A stretch of 64,000 bases of DNA from Paenibacillus algorifonticola (GCF_000971975.1 NZ_LAQO01000006.1:62001-126000); one strand, 5' to 3'. Shown: positions 24,973-35,175, counted from the stretch's first letter. Notes: a model not told the origin generated them from the letters alone. Numbers and translations are program-made.

Positions 24973-27900
24973 AGACGGTAATAAAGCTAAGATGGGTACT
25001 CATGCTCGTATGGCTGCTTGTCACGGTCGGATTAATGGTGAGCGCGCCGAATATGGAAGGGCTCGTTCGTGAAAAGGGGCAAGTGTCTGTCCCGCAAGGG
25101 TACTCTTCCACGATTGCTGAGAAAATGATCGAGGAGATTGGCGGCAAAGAAGCGGGTAATGGCTCTTCGACCGTGCTTGTCTTCCATGATCCAGAGGGCT
25201 TATCCGATGCGGACTTGGCGGCGGCCAAGCAAGGCGTGGAGAAGCTGAAGGCTGGGAAGGAACAGTATCATATCACCTCGGTTACGACACATTTTGATAC
25301 CGAAGAACTTAAAAAGCAAATGCTGTCCGAGGATGGCAAGACACTGCTGGTGCTTGTGAAGGTGGATATTTCCAGTGGTGATTTGGCCGGGATACGAGAC
25401 GGACTGTACAGCGCCGTTACGGATGTTCCAGTAACGCACTACTACACGGGCGGCTGGATTATCGGTGACGATGTCGCGTCGAGCGCACAAGAGGGCTTGA
25501 AGAAGACGGAGTTTATTACCGTTGGCTTTATTTTGATTATATTATTCCTGGTGTTCCGTTCGGCCGTGGCGCCGATTGTGCCTTTGCTGACGGTGGGCTT
25601 TACTTATTTGCTGTCTCAATCCATCGTCGCATTTCTTGTGGAATATTTTGATTTTCCACTTTCGAACTTTACGCAAATTTTCCTAGTCGCTGTCTTATTC
25701 GGGATCGGTACGGATTATTGCATTTTGCTGATCAGCCGCTTTAAGGAAGAGCTGGCGCATCGGGGCGGAGATATTCAGGAATCGATTTTGGCAACCTATA
25801 AGACGGCGGGCAAAACGGTATTGTTTTCTGGTCTTGCGGTATTTGTTGGTTTTGCCTCTATCGGTTTTTCGACCTTCGTGCTGTATCGCTCGGCGGTTGC
25901 GGTAGCGATTGGCATCGCGATTTTGCTGCTTGCCTTGTTTACGATCGTTCCGTTTTTTATGTCGGTGCTTGGCGCCAAGCTGTTCTGGCCTTCGAAAGGC
26001 TCGCTTGAGCATAAGGAAAGCGGGCTCTGGGGAGCTGTTGGCAGCTTCTCGCTGCGCAAGCCGCTTTGGGCGCTGGTTGTCGTAATGGTGCTGACCGTTC
26101 CTTTTCTGGTGGCGTACAAAGGCAATGTTTCCTTTAATTCGCTTGATGAAATTGGCGACAAATACGATTCGGTGAAAGCTTTTAACCTCATTTCGGAAAG
26201 CTTCGGGCCTGGTGAATCGCTGCCTTCGACAGTTGTTGTGAAAACAGCTGTACCGATGGATACAACGGATGGACTGGCGACCATTGAGCAAATTACCCGT
26301 GAGCTTTCGAAGGTTGAAGGTGTAGCGCTCGTTCGCAGTGCGACCCGGCCAACAGGCGAAGAGCTTGACGATTTAATGGTATCTGATCAAGTGGGCACAC
26401 TGAAGGATGGCCTCGATAAAGGCGAGGATGGCCTTGGGAAAATAAGCAGCGGCCTTTCTGAAGCCAGCACCAAGCTGAGCGAAAACGAGCCAAAACTTAA
26501 TGAAGCAGCGGAAGGCGCAGGCAAGCTCGCTGCGGGAACGAAGGATTTGAAAAGCGGCATTGTTCAGCTTGGAGATGGCTTGAAACGCATTCAGCAAGGG
26601 CTGAATGATGGCTCCGCTGGAGCAGGTGAGCTTGCCGAAGGGCTGAAGCAGGCGAAAACGAGCGCCGATCAATTGGCAGCGGCCAGCAAAGAGCTTTTGA
26701 CTAACTATGAAAAGCTGGAAGCGGGCGTCGGTCAGCTATCACAAGCCTACGGCGGCATTGCGGCTGGGCAGCAGCAGTTGGCAGGCGGACTCGCAGATCT
26801 TCACAAAGGCATCAGCGGCTTAGGCGAGAAGTACCCTGAGCTGGCAGGCGATGCTGACTATGCACAGGTATTAGGCGCAGCCTCCCAAATGGAGCAGTCA
26901 GCGACAGTGCTCAGTGAGCAGTTGACGCAAATTAATGGACAGCTGGGCGGCATTACTGATGGGCTGAAGCAGGCGAATGCGGGACTTTCCCAAGCTTCAG
27001 CTGGCCAAGGCGAGCTTGCGAAAGGTTTGGAGAAGCTGGCACAAGGCATTTCCCAGCTTCAGCAGGGCATCGCGCAGGCCGCGGCCGGTCAAGGCCAAAT
27101 TGTGACGAAGGTTCCTGACATAACGAAGGGTGCTGACCAGTTGGCAAGCGGGCAATCCGATTTGCAAGCAGGCTTCGCCGATTTGAACGGCCAGCTTAGT
27201 GAGCTGACGGATGGACTTGACCAAAGCGTGGATGGCATCACGCAGGTTAGCGACGGGCTTGGGTCAGCGAAAAATTATTTGAGCGAGCTTGGTTCCTCGC
27301 CAAACAAACAAATGACGGGCTGGTTTATTCCAGAGGAAGCGATTGAGAAACCAGAATTCCAGCAGGCTCTTGATGTTTATATGTCCGAAGATCGGATGAG
27401 CGCTAAATTCGATGTCATTTTCAGCGGCAACCCGTATGATATGGCGACAATGGCGAAAATCGAAGATTTGAAAGCCGCAGTTGGCCGTGCGCTTCAAGGC
27501 ACAGCTTATGCGCAGGCCGATTATGCAGTGGGTGGAGTGACCAGTTCCAACCATGATTTGAACAATATTTCGAACGAGGACTACTCTCGTACGATGATGC
27601 TGATGCTGATCGGCATTACGATTATTCTTATCATCTTGTTCCGCTCCATCGTTATGCCGCTTTATTTGATGGCATCGCTCCTGTTGACCTTCTACACGTC
27701 AATGGCGATAACAGAAGTGATTTTCGTTCGCTTGCTCGGCAATTCGGGCATCAGCTGGGCGGTTCCGTTCTTCGGTTTTGTTATGCTGGTCGCGCTGGGC
27801 ATCGATTATAGCATCTTCTTAATGGATCGTTTCCGGGAATATCGTGATCTTTCGCCGACACAGGCAATTTTGAAAGCGATGAAGAGCATGGGCGGCGTCA

Positions 27901-28145
27901 TTATGTCGGCTGCCATTATTCTTGGCGGTACCTTTGCGGCAATGCTGCCTTCAGGCGTTATGTCTTTGCTGCAAATCGCGACGCTCGTATTGTGCGGATT
28001 GTTCATGTACGCGCTCATTATGCTGCCGCTGTTCATTCCAGTCATGGTGCGCATGTTCGGCAAAGCGAACTACTGGCCGTTTATGAATGAGAGCGAGCAA
28101 GAGGTTCGCTATTCACCAACTAAGGATATTTCTCATCACTCCTGA
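24969..28145 (+). CDS. MMPL/RND-family membrane transporter with long coiled-coil insert
   Basis: A 1058-residue exporter of the YdfJ/MMPL group with two RND-like halves. Helix 1 (about 8-26) is followed by an extracytoplasmic domain. A first helix bundle lies at about 175-390, with VLFGIGTDYCILLISRFKEE holding the GTDY motif. A hydrophilic segment of repeated GxxxLAxGLxxL-type heptads (about 470-770) precedes a second bundle at about 870-1035 with ALGIDYSIFLMDRFREY. Repeats such as GLKQAKTSADQLAAASKEL resemble the YhgE/Pip periplasmic coiled coils, forming a long outside stalk. The proton-relay Asp in each GxDY motif is present. Substrate unknown; the linked MarR gene suggests drug or lipid efflux. 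Confidence 0.88.
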   Translation: MKTVIKLRWVLMLVWLLVTVGLMVSAPNMEGLVREKGQVSVPQGYSSTIAEKMIEEIGGKEAGNGSSTVLVFHDPEGLSDADLAAAKQGVEKLKAGKEQYHITSVTTHFDTEELKKQMLSEDGKTLLVLVKVDISSGDLAGIRDGLYSAVTDVPVTHYYTGGWIIGDDVASSAQEGLKKTEFITVGFILIILFLVFRSAVAPIVPLLTVGFTYLLSQSIVAFLVEYFDFPLSNFTQIFLVAVLFGIGTDYCILLISRFKEELAHRGGDIQESILATYKTAGKTVLFSGLAVFVGFASIGFSTFVLYRSAVAVAIGIAILLLALFTIVPFFMSVLGAKLFWPSKGSLEHKESGLWGAVGSFSLRKPLWALVVVMVLTVPFLVAYKGNVSFNSLDEIGDKYDSVKAFNLISESFGPGESLPSTVVVKTAVPMDTTDGLATIEQITRELSKVEGVALVRSATRPTGEELDDLMVSDQVGTLKDGLDKGEDGLGKISSGLSEASTKLSENEPKLNEAAEGAGKLAAGTKDLKSGIVQLGDGLKRIQQGLNDGSAGAGELAEGLKQAKTSADQLAAASKELLTNYEKLEAGVGQLSQAYGGIAAGQQQLAGGLADLHKGISGLGEKYPELAGDADYAQVLGAASQMEQSATVLSEQLTQINGQLGGITDGLKQANAGLSQASAGQGELAKGLEKLAQGISQLQQGIAQAAAGQGQIVTKVPDITKGADQLASGQSDLQAGFADLNGQLSELTDGLDQSVDGITQVSDGLGSAKNYLSELGSSPNKQMTGWFIPEEAIEKPEFQQALDVYMSEDRMSAKFDVIFSGNPYDMATMAKIEDLKAAVGRALQGTAYAQADYAVGGVTSSNHDLNNISNEDYSRTMMLMLIGITIILIILFRSIVMPLYLMASLLLTFYTSMAITEVIFVRLLGNSGISWAVPFFGFVMLVALGIDYSIFLMDRFREYRDLSPTQAILKAMKSMGGVIMSAAIILGGTFAAMLPSGVMSLLQIATLVLCGLFMYALIMLPLFIPVMVRMFGKANYWPFMNESEQEVRYSPTKDISHHS

Positions 28146-28232
28146 TAGGCAGCTAGCCGTCTCTTAATGAAGGCAGGCAGCTCTCATTAAAGCAACTGCA
28201 AAGCGATTTACAGAATAATAAAATTGCTGTGA

Positions 28233-28269
28233 AAAAGCCCTCTTATCCATTCGATAAGAGGGCTTTTCT
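28233..28269 (+). terminator. Terminator of the marR-MMPL operon
   Basis: AAAAGCCCTCTTATC-CATTC-GATAAGAGGGCTTTT. Confidence 0.92.
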
Positions 28270-28377
28270 TGGTTGTGCAGAGTATTGGAGTGCGGTCGGG
28301 TTCAGAATGCGTTCAGAGAAAATTGGTATAATCAGGGTGAATAGAATTACAGATGGATGAGCAAAGGAGAGGAAAGC

Positions 28378-31300
28378 GTGAGAAAGAAGGGATTCATAGG
28401 CTTATTAGCGGGCATAATCGCGATTCATTTTATATTCGGCGGCTTCATCGGAGCTGGAACGGTGCATGCAGCCACCTTGCCGGGTCCGGCACTTGCCCAA
28501 ATAACCGGACACGATTTTACATATGGTGCATATACCGGGGCTCCTTATTACATTGGATATCAGGATCAAGTCACGAGGGAGTATCACGCTTTTGTACGAT
28601 TCAACAAAACGGCGAGCGCTCCTGCCGGTTACAAGGTTTACTTGCGAATTAAGGTAGGCAATGACTATGGTGGAGGACCGGAAGAACTGGCTGTTCGTGG
28701 AACGCCTATCGCCAAAGTATGGGCATACAAGACGATGCCCCTTCCAACCAGTGTGGAAAACGCGCATACAGGCTGGCCTAGCATGAGTGATGTGCTTAAT
28801 ACACCCAGCAAGTACGAACTATTGGATAGTGTGACGAGTGGAATTGTGGCCGGAAAGCTGCTTTCCTTCGATGTTACGACTTATTTCAATAACGCTTCGA
28901 ACGGAATGCTAACATTCTTTCTCACAGGTACAGAAAGTCTGGATGGAAGCAACGTTCAACGGTATCGGTTCGATACGGAGCCTTATATTGAATATGAACA
29001 AACCGTTGTGAATCAGGCTCCGACCGTGCCAGACTATACAGAATCGGTAGATGAGGACGAATTCGTGACTGGCAACATTGCTGGCTCCGATAACGATGGC
29101 GACATGCTGACCTATTCGGTGTCGCAGCAGGCAGCGAATGGGACGGCAACGGTCGATGCGTCAACGGGGGCATGGGAGTATAGCCCGAATGCCAATTATC
29201 ACGGTCAAGACGTATTTAAGGTCTTGGTTAGCGACGGCAATGGGGGGACGGCGACCAGTACGGTTACGATTACCGTCAACCCGGTGAATGATCCGCCTGT
29301 TACGAGCGACGACACCGCGACAACGAATAAAAATGAGAAGACGACGGGTCAGGTGACAGCAAGCGATGTAGACGGTGATACGCTAACCTATTCCATTTCG
29401 CAGCAGGGGAATTATGGTGGGGCAGCGGTCGATCCGGTGACCGGAGCATGGGAATATAGCCCGATGGATGGCTATTACGGTCAGGACGTATTTGAGATTG
29501 AGGTTAGTGATGGCAACGGCGGCATAGCAACGAGCACAATAAGTGTAACGATTGTGAACGTTAATGTAGCTCCGACAACATCGGACGATACGGCAACGAC
29601 CGGCGAGGATACAAGTACGATCGGTCAGGTAACGGCAACGGATATGGATGGCGACACTTTGACGTATTCGGTGTCGCAGCAGGCAACGAACGGAACGGCA
29701 ACGGTCAATGCGTCAACGGGGGAATGGGAGTATGCTCCGAATGCGAATTACCACGGTCAAGACGTATTCAAGATCGAGGTTAGTGACGGCAATGGAGGCA
29801 CGGCGACCAGCACTATTACTGTAACCGTGACGCCGGTGAATGATCCGCCTGTTACGAGCGATAACACCGCGACGACCAATAAAAATGAGAAGACGACGGG
29901 TCAGGTCACGGCAAGCGATGTGGAGGGTGATACGCTGACGTATTCCATTTCGCAGCAAGCAGCTCATGGTTCGGCAGCGGTCGATCCGGCGACCGGAGCA
30001 TGGGAATATAACCCGATGGATGGTTATTATGGTCAGGACGTATTCGAAATCGAGGTTAGCGACGGCAACGGAGGCACAGCAACGAGTACGATAAGTGTAA
30101 CGGTTGTGAACATAAATGTAGCTCCGACAACATCGGACGATACGGCAACGACCGACGAGGACACAAGTACGACCGGCCAGGTAGCGGCAACGGATGCGGA
30201 TGGCGACACGCTGACGTATTCGGTGTCGCAGCAGGCAGCGAACGGAACGGCAACGGTTAATGCGTCGACCGGGGCATGGGAGTATGCTCCAAATGCGAAT
30301 TATCACGGCCAAGACGTATTCAAAATCGAGGTTAGCGACGGCAATGGAGGAACGGCGACCAGCACGATTACCGTAACCGTAAGGCCGGTGAATGATCCAC
30401 CGACAGCTGCGGATGATTCCGTAACGACTGCCGAGGATACGTCGATTACCGGTCAAGTGACGGCAAATGATGTGGATGGCGATACGCTGACTTATTCCAT
30501 TTCGCAGCAGGCTGCCCATGGAATAGCAACGGTTAATTCATTGACCGGAGCGTGGGAGTATGCTCCAGACGCCAATTATTGTGGTCAGGATGTATTCAAA
30601 ATTGAAGTAAGCGACGGCAACGGAGGCACGGTGGTTAGTACGATATCGGTTACGATCACCCCGGTAAATGACGCTCCTGAATTAACGGGCATTACCGCGA
30701 CTCCATTTGAGTTATTGGATACGGAGACGGTGCAGCCCTTTACTGGCGTATCGATAGAGGATGCGGATCCTGGTCAGACGCTGACGGTCGGAATCTCACT
30801 GGCTACTGCGGCAAAAGGCGAATTTACCACTGCCTCCCTTCAGGCATCCGGCTTCAGTCTGGTTGGCAGTCAATACGAGGCAAGCGGAACGGCCGATGAT
30901 CTGACGACCGCGATTCGCCAATTGGTATTTGCGCCGAAGGCGAACCGGGTTGCTCCGGGAACGACGGAGACCGTTGTATTAACGGTGACGGTGGATGATG
31001 GGATAGCTGTACCTGTTGTGGACAGTCAGACGTCCTTGGTTGTGACATCGGTGAACGACACCCCGACGGTAAGTGCTATTTCCAATCAAAGCATAAGCAG
31101 AAATTCGGCCACCCAGGCGTTAAGCTTTACCATTACGGATCCTGATGCAGAGCCGAGCGATTTTACAGTAACTGCTGAATCGAGCAATACCGCTCTTGTT
31201 CCGCTCAGCGGAATTACACTGGCGGGCAACGGCACGCAGCGCACGGTTACCGTGGAGCCGGCTCAGGGAATGCAAGGCTCAGCTACCATTACAGTTAAGG

Positions 31301-33504
31301 TATTGGACAGCAGTCTGGCGGAAGGCACAACGAGCTTTACGGTGGCCGTAGGGAACACCAAGCCTGTTGCAACGGCAATTGCTCCTCAGCAAATCGATGA
31401 GGATGATGTGTTGAGCTTGACGCTGTCGGGTACAGATGAGGATCAGGATGCGCTGACCTTCCTGGTCGATGCTCAGGCGGAGCACGCTCAAGCGGTGATT
31501 ACCAATGGTAATCAGCTAACCTACACGCCGAATCAGGATTTTAACGGGAACGATAGTTTCACTATAAGAGCTTTTGACGGAGTGGATGAGTCTGATCCGG
31601 TTACGGTACAAGTGACGGTGACGCCGGTTAATGACCGGCCGGTAGCTGAGAATGCGAGCTACGATGTAGAAAGTCTTACATCCTTGACCCAAAAGCTGCA
31701 TGCAACTGACGTGGACGGAGATTCATTGACATTCCGGCTGCTCACAACCGGTATGAAGTCCTCCAGCGTGACGATCATAAACGGCGATGAGTTTATTTAT
31801 GTGCCGAGTCCAGGCCAGCTAGGGACAGACAGCTTCACATATGTAGCCTCGGATGGACAGGAGGATTCCGATCCAGCCGTTATTACAGTAAATATTACAC
31901 CTTATGGAATTAGCGAATTAGGGGCGCTTTCGACGAGCACAGGCAGTTTGTCCCCTGCTTTCCATAAAGATACACTGAGCTACGAGCAAAATGTAGCTAA
32001 CGCAGTTGAGGCAACGACGATTACAGCTGAAGCCTTTGATCCGCTTGCGACGGTGACGATAAACGGCCAATCGGCCGATAGTCCGGTTACGGTGGAGTTA
32101 AACGTCGGACTGAATGAGATTCCGGTCACGGTTACGGCGGCTGACTCAACAAAGCCGAGCCGTACTTATCTGGTGAAGGTGACCCGCGCCCAGCAAAGCT
32201 CAGGTTCAACGCCTTCAACAGGCACTTCCGTTCAAACGGGGACAGTGGCAGCGGGAACCGGAATTTCAGTATATGTAGACGGAGTGAAGCAGGAGCAGAC
32301 GGCTACGGTGCAGACGTTCACCAGCAAACAGCTGCGTTATGCGACGGTGACGCTTGAGAACGACAAAATCATTCAAAAGCTGGAGTCCGAATCCAATCGT
32401 GAAGTGACGATTCCGTATACAGAAGCGGCGGATAGCGTAAACAGCTTGCTGAATGGTCAACTGCTCAAGGTGATGACAGATAAAACGGCGACCCTTGAAA
32501 TTCAAACGGCCTCGGCCTCCTATGCATTCCCGGCATCGCTTATCCCTGTTGATGCGATTGCCAAGGAGCTAGGAGCGCAGAACAGCTTGAAAGATATTAT
32601 TTTCAGCATCACGATAGCAAAATCGGCAAAAGCGGAATCCGATCAGGTATACGCTGCGGCATCCGGACAGGGGATGGAAATTGCCGCTTCGCCGCTGGAA
32701 TTCCATATTACAGCTTCGTACGGCGGTAAGCAGACGGCTGTCTCTTTCTTCAACGGTTATGTGCAAATGACGATTCCAATGCCGGAAGGCGCCAATGCGA
32801 ATCGTATTACGACAGGGGTCGTGCTGCATTCCGATGGACAGCTATATCATGTGCCTACAAACATTACGACGCTGAACGGGAAGTATTACGCAGTGATTAA
32901 TAGCCTGACGAACAGTACGTACTCCATCATTTGGCACCCGCGAGAGATGCAGGATCTAGAGCAGCATTGGAGCCGCAATGAGGTGAACGATCTGGCTTCC
33001 CGCATGGTTGTACAAGGGACAAGCGAGACGGCCTTTTCTCCAGACGCATCAATTACCCGCGCTGAGTTTGCGGCAATTATCGTACGTGGTTTAGGCTTGC
33101 GTCCAGCGGCTCTACAAGGGCAAAGTAAGTTTTCAGATGTACAGGCCGGAAGCTGGTATGCCGGTTATGTGGAAACCGCAGCGGCTTATGGTCTTATTAC
33201 CGGTTATGCTGACGGCACATTTGGCGCCCTAAAGACAATTACCCGCGAGGAAGCAATTGCGATTATCGCAAGAGCTGTAGCTTACACGAAGCTGAGCGCT
33301 TCGGGATCTTTGGATAAGCTGTCTGCTTTCGCGGACCAGAATGAAATCAGCAGTTGGGCGAAAGACGCTATGGCCGCTGCGGTTGAGCTTCAAATTGTGA
33401 CGGGGAATTCCGGACAGCTGCATCCGCAGGACGACATTACACGAGCGGAGGCTGCTGCACTCATTCGCAGGCTGCTGCTGCAGGCTGATTTAATCAACGG
33501 GTAG
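28378..33504 (+). CDS. Giant surface protein: cadherin-like repeats with C-terminal SLH anchor
   Basis: A 1708-residue exported adhesin-like protein. I choose GTG 28378 (VRKKGFIGLLAG) because AAAGGAGAGG sits just upstream; ATG 28357 has none. A signal peptide (about 1-35) precedes an N-terminal beta domain. Six tandem 92-residue cadherin/VCBS-type repeats follow, each with the calcium-type DGDTLTYS and WEYxPxANYHGQDVFKIEVSDGNGG motifs. Two degenerate Ig-like domains, two more cadherin-like repeats, a Cadherin-like beta-sandwich (LGALSTSTGSLSPAF) and three SLH domains (ITRAEFAAIIVRGLGL, ITREEAIAIIARAV, ITRAEAAALIRRLL) complete it. The SLH domains bind pyruvylated secondary wall polymer. Three tail-collar proteins lie immediately downstream, probably in the same operon. 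Confidence 0.88.
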   Translation: MRKKGFIGLLAGIIAIHFIFGGFIGAGTVHAATLPGPALAQITGHDFTYGAYTGAPYYIGYQDQVTREYHAFVRFNKTASAPAGYKVYLRIKVGNDYGGGPEELAVRGTPIAKVWAYKTMPLPTSVENAHTGWPSMSDVLNTPSKYELLDSVTSGIVAGKLLSFDVTTYFNNASNGMLTFFLTGTESLDGSNVQRYRFDTEPYIEYEQTVVNQAPTVPDYTESVDEDEFVTGNIAGSDNDGDMLTYSVSQQAANGTATVDASTGAWEYSPNANYHGQDVFKVLVSDGNGGTATSTVTITVNPVNDPPVTSDDTATTNKNEKTTGQVTASDVDGDTLTYSISQQGNYGGAAVDPVTGAWEYSPMDGYYGQDVFEIEVSDGNGGIATSTISVTIVNVNVAPTTSDDTATTGEDTSTIGQVTATDMDGDTLTYSVSQQATNGTATVNASTGEWEYAPNANYHGQDVFKIEVSDGNGGTATSTITVTVTPVNDPPVTSDNTATTNKNEKTTGQVTASDVEGDTLTYSISQQAAHGSAAVDPATGAWEYNPMDGYYGQDVFEIEVSDGNGGTATSTISVTVVNINVAPTTSDDTATTDEDTSTTGQVAATDADGDTLTYSVSQQAANGTATVNASTGAWEYAPNANYHGQDVFKIEVSDGNGGTATSTITVTVRPVNDPPTAADDSVTTAEDTSITGQVTANDVDGDTLTYSISQQAAHGIATVNSLTGAWEYAPDANYCGQDVFKIEVSDGNGGTVVSTISVTITPVNDAPELTGITATPFELLDTETVQPFTGVSIEDADPGQTLTVGISLATAAKGEFTTASLQASGFSLVGSQYEASGTADDLTTAIRQLVFAPKANRVAPGTTETVVLTVTVDDGIAVPVVDSQTSLVVTSVNDTPTVSAISNQSISRNSATQALSFTITDPDAEPSDFTVTAESSNTALVPLSGITLAGNGTQRTVTVEPAQGMQGSATITVKVLDSSLAEGTTSFTVAVGNTKPVATAIAPQQIDEDDVLSLTLSGTDEDQDALTFLVDAQAEHAQAVITNGNQLTYTPNQDFNGNDSFTIRAFDGVDESDPVTVQVTVTPVNDRPVAENASYDVESLTSLTQKLHATDVDGDSLTFRLLTTGMKSSSVTIINGDEFIYVPSPGQLGTDSFTYVASDGQEDSDPAVITVNITPYGISELGALSTSTGSLSPAFHKDTLSYEQNVANAVEATTITAEAFDPLATVTINGQSADSPVTVELNVGLNEIPVTVTAADSTKPSRTYLVKVTRAQQSSGSTPSTGTSVQTGTVAAGTGISVYVDGVKQEQTATVQTFTSKQLRYATVTLENDKIIQKLESESNREVTIPYTEAADSVNSLLNGQLLKVMTDKTATLEIQTASASYAFPASLIPVDAIAKELGAQNSLKDIIFSITIAKSAKAESDQVYAAASGQGMEIAASPLEFHITASYGGKQTAVSFFNGYVQMTIPMPEGANANRITTGVVLHSDGQLYHVPTNITTLNGKYYAVINSLTNSTYSIIWHPREMQDLEQHWSRNEVNDLASRMVVQGTSETAFSPDASITRAEFAAIIVRGLGLRPAALQGQSKFSDVQAGSWYAGYVETAAAYGLITGYADGTFGALKTITREEAIAIIARAVAYTKLSASGSLDKLSAFADQNEISSWAKDAMAAAVELQIVTGNSGQLHPQDDITRAEAAALIRRLLLQADLING
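29005..30660 (+). repeat. Six tandem 276-bp coding repeats with a 552-bp superperiod
   Basis: The junction CCGGTGAATGATCC recurs at 29281, 29833 and 30385, exactly 552 bp apart, and CCGGTAAATG at 30661. Units alternate between two types (one starting TTGEDTS, the other TTNKNEKTTGQ), and alternate copies are nearly identical in DNA. The array therefore grew by duplication of a two-domain block. Confidence 0.85.
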
Positions 33505-33553
33505 GCTGTAAAGCAATAGGAGACAGAATAAAAAATCAAAGGAGGAGATTGAA

Positions 33554-34078
33554 ATGGCAGATTCATATTTGGGCGAAATCAGGCTGTTTGTCGGCACGTA
33601 CGCGCCGGAGGGCTGGGAACTATGCAACGGGCAAGTGCTGCCGGTTGCGAATAATGAGGCGCTGTACAGCCTTCTCGGGGCAACCTACGGAGGGGACGGG
33701 CGAACGACGTTCGCCCTACCGGATTATCGGGGCCGCGTTCCCATTCATATGGGTACCAGCTCAACGGGCAGCAAATTTTCCCTGAAAGATAAAGGCGGTA
33801 TGGAGACGGTTCAGTTGACGCAGGCACAGCTGCCGGCCCATACGCATCTGGCGGCAGCCCAGCAGTCCGCGGGCGATGAGGCGTCGCCGACAGGCCATTT
33901 TTGGGCGGCGAGCACGGTCAAGCAATATTTTGAAGGAACAACAGCGCCTAACGCCGCGATGAACCAAGCTGCTTTGTCCACGGAAGGCGGCAATCAGGCA
34001 CATAACAATATGATGCCTTCCATGGCACTAACTTATATTATTTGTACGCGAGGCACCTATCCGATGAGGCAGTATTAA
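33554..34078 (+). CDS. Phage tail-collar domain protein 1 (MdpB-like)
   Basis: A 174-residue protein with the Tail Collar fold (PF07484-type): YLGEIRLFVGTYAPEGWELC, then NNEALYSLLGATYGGDGRTTFALPDYRGR. It ends in the QAHNNMMPSMALTYIICTRG motif shared by bacterial 'microcystin-dependent' proteins. No signal peptide. ATG 33554 follows AAAGGAGGAG. It is the first of three related genes 40 and 25 nt apart, directly after the giant SLH protein; no other phage genes (sheath, baseplate, lysis) are near, so this is not a prophage tail module. Role unknown; an appendage tip or sugar-binding trimer is possible. Confidence 0.85.
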   Translation: MADSYLGEIRLFVGTYAPEGWELCNGQVLPVANNEALYSLLGATYGGDGRTTFALPDYRGRVPIHMGTSSTGSKFSLKDKGGMETVQLTQAQLPAHTHLAAAQQSAGDEASPTGHFWAASTVKQYFEGTTAPNAAMNQAALSTEGGNQAHNNMMPSMALTYIICTRGTYPMRQY

Positions 34079-34118
34079 GCATATAAGACAATAGCTAATC
34101 AAGAGGAGGAAGGCGTTT

Positions 34119-34622
34119 ATGGAAGAATGGTTTCTTGGCGAAATACGTTTGTTTGCAATCGACTACGCTCCCGTAGGCTGGGCCCAATGCAATGGACAAA
34201 TACTTAAAGTGAGTGAGAACCAAGCTTTATTCTCGATTATTGGCAATAAATTCGGTGGGGATGGCCAAACCACCTTCCAACTGCCAAATCTGCAGGGAAG
34301 GGCTGCCATAAATCCAACAACAGACGGAGTATTCCCTGTATATTCGAACGGCGGGACGGAAACGCATGCCTTGACGATAAATGAAATTCCCCAGCACACG
34401 CATTCGCTGTCTGCCAGCTCAGCCACAGGTACAAAAGGCGTGGCTGCCTCCAATGTATGGAGTGAAAGCAGCGCAAAGGCCTACAGCAACACGGCGAACG
34501 GGTACATGTCGCCTCAGGCAATCGGGATAACGGGCTCGGGACAGGCCCATTCCAATATGCAGCCCTACGCCGTCGCAAATTTTTGCATTGCAATGACAGG
34601 GGCTTATCCACAGAAAAATTAA
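34119..34622 (+). CDS. Phage tail-collar domain protein 2 (MdpB-like)
   Basis: A 167-residue paralogue of its neighbours: FLGEIRLFAIDYAPVGWAQC, NQALFSIIGNKFGGDGQTTFQLPNLQGR and the C-terminal QAHSNMQPYAVANFCIAM. The central variable part (about 85-140) is Ser/Ala-rich and unlike the other two copies, as expected if it is the recognition surface. The ribosome site is AGAGGAGGAAGG. No signal peptide. Paralogues probably form hetero- or homotrimers as tail-fibre collar domains do; this is inference. Confidence 0.85.
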   Translation: MEEWFLGEIRLFAIDYAPVGWAQCNGQILKVSENQALFSIIGNKFGGDGQTTFQLPNLQGRAAINPTTDGVFPVYSNGGTETHALTINEIPQHTHSLSASSATGTKGVAASNVWSESSAKAYSNTANGYMSPQAIGITGSGQAHSNMQPYAVANFCIAMTGAYPQKN

Positions 34623-34647
34623 TTAGAATCAGAAAGCGAGGCTTGAC

Positions 34648-35175
34648 ATGGACGCTTTTATTGGAGAAATTCGTTTATTTACAGGAAACTACGCTCCGCG
34701 GGGCTGGGCCTTTTGTCATGGACAGCAGGTTTCTATTCCGAACAATCAGGCATTATACTCGATAATAGGAAAAACTTTTGGCACGGACTATAGAACGTAT
34801 TTTACATTGCCTGATTTGCGGGGCCTTGTGCCGATACATCAAGGCAGCGGAGTAGGTCTGACTCCGAGGCAGTGCTATGAAAAGGGCGGCAGCATTACAG
34901 AAACGATTACCACCTTTAAAATGCCGAATCATACACATCAGCTGAACGCTCAGACAACGGGAAATACGACTGATACGTTCAATAATATTTGGGCCACTAC
35001 ACCGCGCGGTACTACAGTTAGTGTGTATAATGAAGAACAACCGAATGCGAGTATGCATGCGAATGCTATAACTGCAAGCGGAGGGTCTCAAGCACACAAT
35101 AATATGCAGCCATACTTGGCGATCAATTATATTATCTGCCTAGACGATGGCGTGTATCCGGTTAAAACCCAGTAG
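34648..35175 (+). CDS. Phage tail-collar domain protein 3 (MdpB-like)
   Basis: The third 175-residue copy: FIGEIRLFTGNYAPRGWAFC, NQALYSIIGKTFGTDYRTYFTLPDLRG and QAHNNMQPYLAINYIICLDDG. The middle segment contains NTTDTFNNIWATTPRGT and is again unlike the other copies. Ribosome site GAAAGCGAGG. A long-stem terminator 19 nt after the stop closes the four-gene set. The three copies are well diverged, so the triplication is old. Confidence 0.85.
   Translation: MDAFIGEIRLFTGNYAPRGWAFCHGQQVSIPNNQALYSIIGKTFGTDYRTYFTLPDLRGLVPIHQGSGVGLTPRQCYEKGGSITETITTFKMPNHTHQLNAQTTGNTTDTFNNIWATTPRGTTVSVYNEEQPNASMHANAITASGGSQAHNNMQPYLAINYIICLDDGVYPVKTQ

Noticed and set aside
29005..30660. CRISPR-like regular spacing
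   Set aside because: The repeats are 276 bp, in frame and protein-coding; no short direct repeats with unique spacers anywhere in the window.
33554..35175. Prophage tail module
   Set aside because: Collar-domain proteins alone; no sheath, tube, baseplate, portal, integrase or lysis genes around them.
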